A stretch of DNA of 64,000 bases from Sipunculus nudus (lineage: Eukaryota > Annelida > Sipuncula > Golfingiida > Sipunculidae), in the NCBI GenBank assembly GCA_026874595.1, contig CM049318.1:52976750-53040749 (forward strand). The letters are read 5' to 3'. The notes beneath the pieces are model-generated. The model was not told the DNA's origin, did not search any database, and saw only the letters and a program-made list of their open reading frames with translations. Within the stretch, counting starts at the first letter, position 1. Every line of letters starts with the position of its first letter. The translations under genes were made by a program, and so were the position numbers. Positions 60,780 through 64,000 of the stretch are shown here, piece after piece.

Positions 60780-61203
60780 TATTACGGGGTAACATAAAAG
60801 CGGACCGAACTGTCCCGCTAGTGAAGCTTGCTTTTCTAGCGAAGCGGTTGGAACGCCGGACATGTGCGCCACCGACATGGGTTCGAAACCCGGATCGGCC
60901 CAGAATTTTCCCCTGAATAATTTGTCTTTTTAACAAAATGGGGGCTCGTCCGGAAAGACGGTTAACTTTGTGGCCCAGAGAATAAGCTCACAAAGACTCA
61001 TGGCAAAATTAGTCTTGTTCTGATAGCAGAACGCTTTTAAGAGCGGGTGTTACCGGGTGACATAAAAGCGGGCCAAACTGTCTCGCTAGTGAAGCTTGCT
61101 TTTCTTGAGAAGCGTTTGGAATGCCGGACATGTACGCCACCGACATGGGTTCGAATCCCGGATCGGCCCAGAACTTTCCCCTGAATAGTTTGTCTTCGTT
61201 ACT
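60780..61203 (+). mobile_element. TRIM element, structurally intact
   Basis: LTR1 60,780-60,935 and LTR2 61,048-61,203 are both 156 bp and clearly homologous (ataaaagcgg, cgctagtgaagcttgctttt, gaagcg-ttggaa). After LTR1 come three bases and PBS TGGGGGCTCGTCCGGA (60,939-60,954), complementary to the 3' end of tRNA-Pro. The interior is 112 bp with no ORF and ends in a purine-rich gagcggg before LTR2. The flanks ttat (60,776-60,779) and ttat (61,204-61,207) form a perfect 4-bp target duplication. It is non-autonomous, so proteins must come from an LTR retrotransposon elsewhere. The 67-aa minus ORF over LTR2 is spurious. Confidence 0.85.
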
Positions 61204-61348
61204 TTATCAATATTTTGTACTTGAAAATTTATTGATTTCAACAAGTTTCTGTGACGATGTGACATAGCTTCAGTTCGGTCTTCTGACATTAGAGAGTCTA
61301 CTGGCTGTCAGAGGTCCTCTCCATCCTTCAAGGAGGAACGCACTTTCA

Positions 61349-61907
61349 GGCTCTGTGAGGTTGCACATAGTTGCAGAGCCAACCAGTACGTGCGCTTACA
61401 TTTGACAAAAAACAGACAAATCATTAGCTTTTAGTATAATTTCTAAAATCAACTACCATGGACGAGAAAATCTGTTTTAACTCAGCATACTGGTAAATCT
61501 CTCTGGATGTTTGTTGAATTTCTATATTCATTTCATGAATACAAGCGTGGCTCGTACGAGTTACTGGACGAGAGCTAATTTGTTCGCGCTTTAGGAAATG
61601 ACCCGTTACCACAGACATGTAGAGTCGCATTTTCAGTTTAAGCTCACAAGTATTCTTTTGCCTAATGTTAAGATAATGGGTTGTGTACCATGATGTAAAT
61701 GTTGCATGATGGAAGACAACTGCAATTCATTCCTCCGTATGGCTACATCATAACTCAGTTTAGGCTTACAAACCCAGAATAAATGCTTACTGAGTCGTGT
61801 ATTTACGGCTAGATATTACATTACTTATGCATCACCAAATTCTTTATTCCAACAGTCACAAAACTTGGAAATGAAAACAAGTTTAAAATTCAAATTTAGT
61901 GAATGTA
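61349..61907 (+). repeat. Direct duplication, left copy
   Basis: Starts ggctctgtgaggttgcacat and is collinear with 63,439-64,000 through ctcgtacgagttact, aaatgcttactgagtcg and gcatcaccaaattctttatt to caaatttagtgaatgta. The two copies differ by substitutions and short indels. A 68-aa minus ORF is not conserved between them. Confidence 0.8.
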
Positions 61908-63438
61908 CCAAACAAAATATAAGCTATAGGATCAGAGTTTGTTCTTCGCTGTGAAGCGGATTACTTTGAACGTACCAATGGGTTCTATATTGCTAATTTG
62001 ATATATCGTTATAGAAAGGTGAAATGAAAACATGTGTGTCACAATTTTATGATATTATAACTAATCTGAGTATTAATATGGCAGCAGAAACTTAATACCC
62101 GCGTATATTAATCGAAATCGTCACCAGCTGGTTCCGCACTGTCATTTATTACTCTTTTCAATGATAACGAAACATTATCTGTATTAACTTCTGTCGGTTT
62201 ATTGGACTGGTAATCGGATAAAACGTCGACTGGATGAAATATTAAGGCGGTAATCTGTTTGACACGTTAACCGCGTCAACCTTGCAGGTTTATATCGATT
62301 TGCTTGCCTAATTTAGTTTAACATGTCTTCAGACGGCGAGACATGTTTCATTTATTCCCAAAATGCGTGAGTATTATGGAAATAAAAGTCTCAAAGGAGA
62401 GAAAAGTTTAACGATAGACTGGTGATATTTATTGTGCTTAATGACACTTATTAGGATTATAAAGTTTAATTTATTTTCTTTCCAGACGTCGCAAACCCGT
62501 CTATAAACGTTATGTTTATGGCCTTTTCGTCTGATTCACCATTGCACCTTTGAATGGCATCACCACAACAAGGAATCATAAAATTGATAAAGTAGGTGTA
62601 AATATGTTCCAGTGTTCACCCTTGTTGCCCGCCACAGGCTACGATTTTTTTAGCGTAAACAACCATACAGCAAGCTATTCATTTACCTTCTCTATAGAAC
62701 ATTTATAATTTCTGGCTTTCTCTGCGTGTATATATAAAAGAACTCTAAGTATATTTCACCATAAGATAATTCCTTATAATGCCACTGTGATGGTTTTATG
62801 AGCTTGTTTTTCTTCATGTTGTTTGTAAACACAATAATGTTTACAAATTGAAAATCATGTCATCTAAGATGGCTGGTTGCGGGGGCCCCATATGATATAA
62901 CAACGTGGATATAAACAAAACGAAGAGCCTCTGTGCGATATGATCCGCATTTTCTGACCTTTTTAATAAAGGTTCCAGGTATAATCAGTAGTAATTAGAC
63001 ATCAATCTGCCCCTTTATGATGGTATGACATATGTGTATGCATTGATTATGTGTTCACATTATATTCGTTGTGAGTTATACCATCAATACGTATGCGTAT
63101 GATGCTAGTTATGACCGATCACTGTAGATAAGGAAAACGCATATGCACGGAACGGACGGTGAGATGACACACTTTAATGTCAGTAAAAGGGTGTATGACT
63201 CCTCTATCCCTGCAGCGCTTTACTATATACCTAGTGCAATACTGAACAATCTAGGAATCTATTCTTCGTTTGAACTGTTGTTGTGTGGAACCATCTGGAA
63301 GAAGCTAGAGTAAATGCGCAATCTGCTGAGGCATTTAGAGCTAGCCTCATCATCGGACTAATTTACTAACTGCTCTCTCTTTCCCGTTGTGTACGTGCCA
63401 GAAGTGGTTCCTGCAAGGTAAAGATACAGATTCAGAAG
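61908..63438. other. No feature recognised
   Basis: Spacer between the two direct copies; AT-rich with no ORF or repeat array. Confidence 0.45.
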
Positions 63439-64000
63439 GCTCTGTGAGGTTGCACATATATGCAGAGCCAACCAGTATGTTTACATTTGAGAAAAAAAAA
63501 CAGACTAATCGTTAACATTTTACTATACTTTCTAACATCATCTACCATGAACGAGACAAAATCCGTTTTAACTCAGCCTACTGGTAAATCTCATTTCATG
63601 AATATATTCATGGCTCGTACGAGTTACTAGACGAGAGCCAACTTGTTCGCGAAACAGGAAATAGCCCGTTGCCATAGTCATGTAGAGTCGGATTTCAGTT
63701 TGAGCTCACGTGTATTCTTTGGTGTTAATTCATCTTCGTGGCCTAAAATTATTATTAAGGTCTGTGTAGCATGTTATCAATGTTACGTGATGGAAAACTA
63801 TTGCAATGCATTTCTCCGTACGGCTTACATCACGACTCAGTTCAGACTTACCAACCAAGTATAAATGCTTACTGAGTCGAGTGGTCACGGCTATATGTGA
63901 CATGACTTATACATCACCAAATTCTTTATTCCCATAGAAACAATTTAAAGGGTTGACTTGGAAATGTACACACGTTTGAAATTCAAATTTAGTGAATGTA
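63439..64000 (+). repeat. Direct duplication, right copy (cut by window end)
   Basis: Matches 61,349-61,907 at an offset of about 2,090 bases and is still matching at the last base of the window. Confidence 0.8.

Overview
The window looks like intergenic or intronic DNA from an animal nuclear genome. It is AT-rich, has no bacterial-style gene packing, and holds no long non-repetitive ORF. It carries long (AT)n and (CT)n arrays, tRNA-headed SINEs, several short inverted-repeat DNA transposons, a decayed Ty3/gypsy retrotransposon and a miniature LTR element. A marine invertebrate, perhaps a mollusc, is my guess; the window gives no decisive taxonomic marker. Most apparent ORFs are translated microsatellite (Tyr-Ile or Ser-Leu runs) or antisense SINE.

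Region 1 to about 34,030 is a diverged tandem array of a multi-kilobase unit. Four copies can be followed by shared landmarks in the same order: 1-6,990, 6,991-11,775, 11,776-21,000 and 21,000-34,030. The copies differ by private insertions: a PIF/Harbinger-like MITE in copy 3, hAT-like MITEs in copies 3 and 4, a 584-bp unknown insert in copy 3, and a 5.7-kb retrotransposon in copy 4. A solo LTR is present in copies 1 and 2, while copy 3 keeps the empty site, so the order of events can be read from the sequence.

The retrotransposon at 25,097-30,801 lies on the minus strand between two related LTRs. Its genes run gag, protease, integrase, reverse transcriptase, RNase H. Integrase before reverse transcriptase is the order of the unusual Gmr1-like Ty3/gypsy elements. 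The copy is dead: it has many frameshifts and small deletions, one of which removes an integrase catalytic Asp. The 5' LTR is cut back through the primer-binding site to the gag start. A solo LTR of the same family (50,538-51,436) and a truncated one (58,668-59,134) lie further right.

A second LTR family is a TRIM of 424 bp. It has 156-bp LTRs, a tRNA-Pro-type primer-binding site and a 4-bp target duplication, and is intact at 60,780-61,203. A rearranged copy at 14,136-14,565 has an inverted PBS/LTR end. Both LTR families sit in or beside (AT)n tracts.

Region 34,030-64,000 is less repetitive. It holds more MITEs, SINEs, microsatellites, a direct duplication of about 560 bp near the right end, and four weak candidates for host exons: 37,210-37,458 (+), 43,522-43,920 (-, cysteine-rich, with a poly(A) signal), 45,069-45,150 (+) and 52,025-52,156 (+). 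None could be assigned to a known family.
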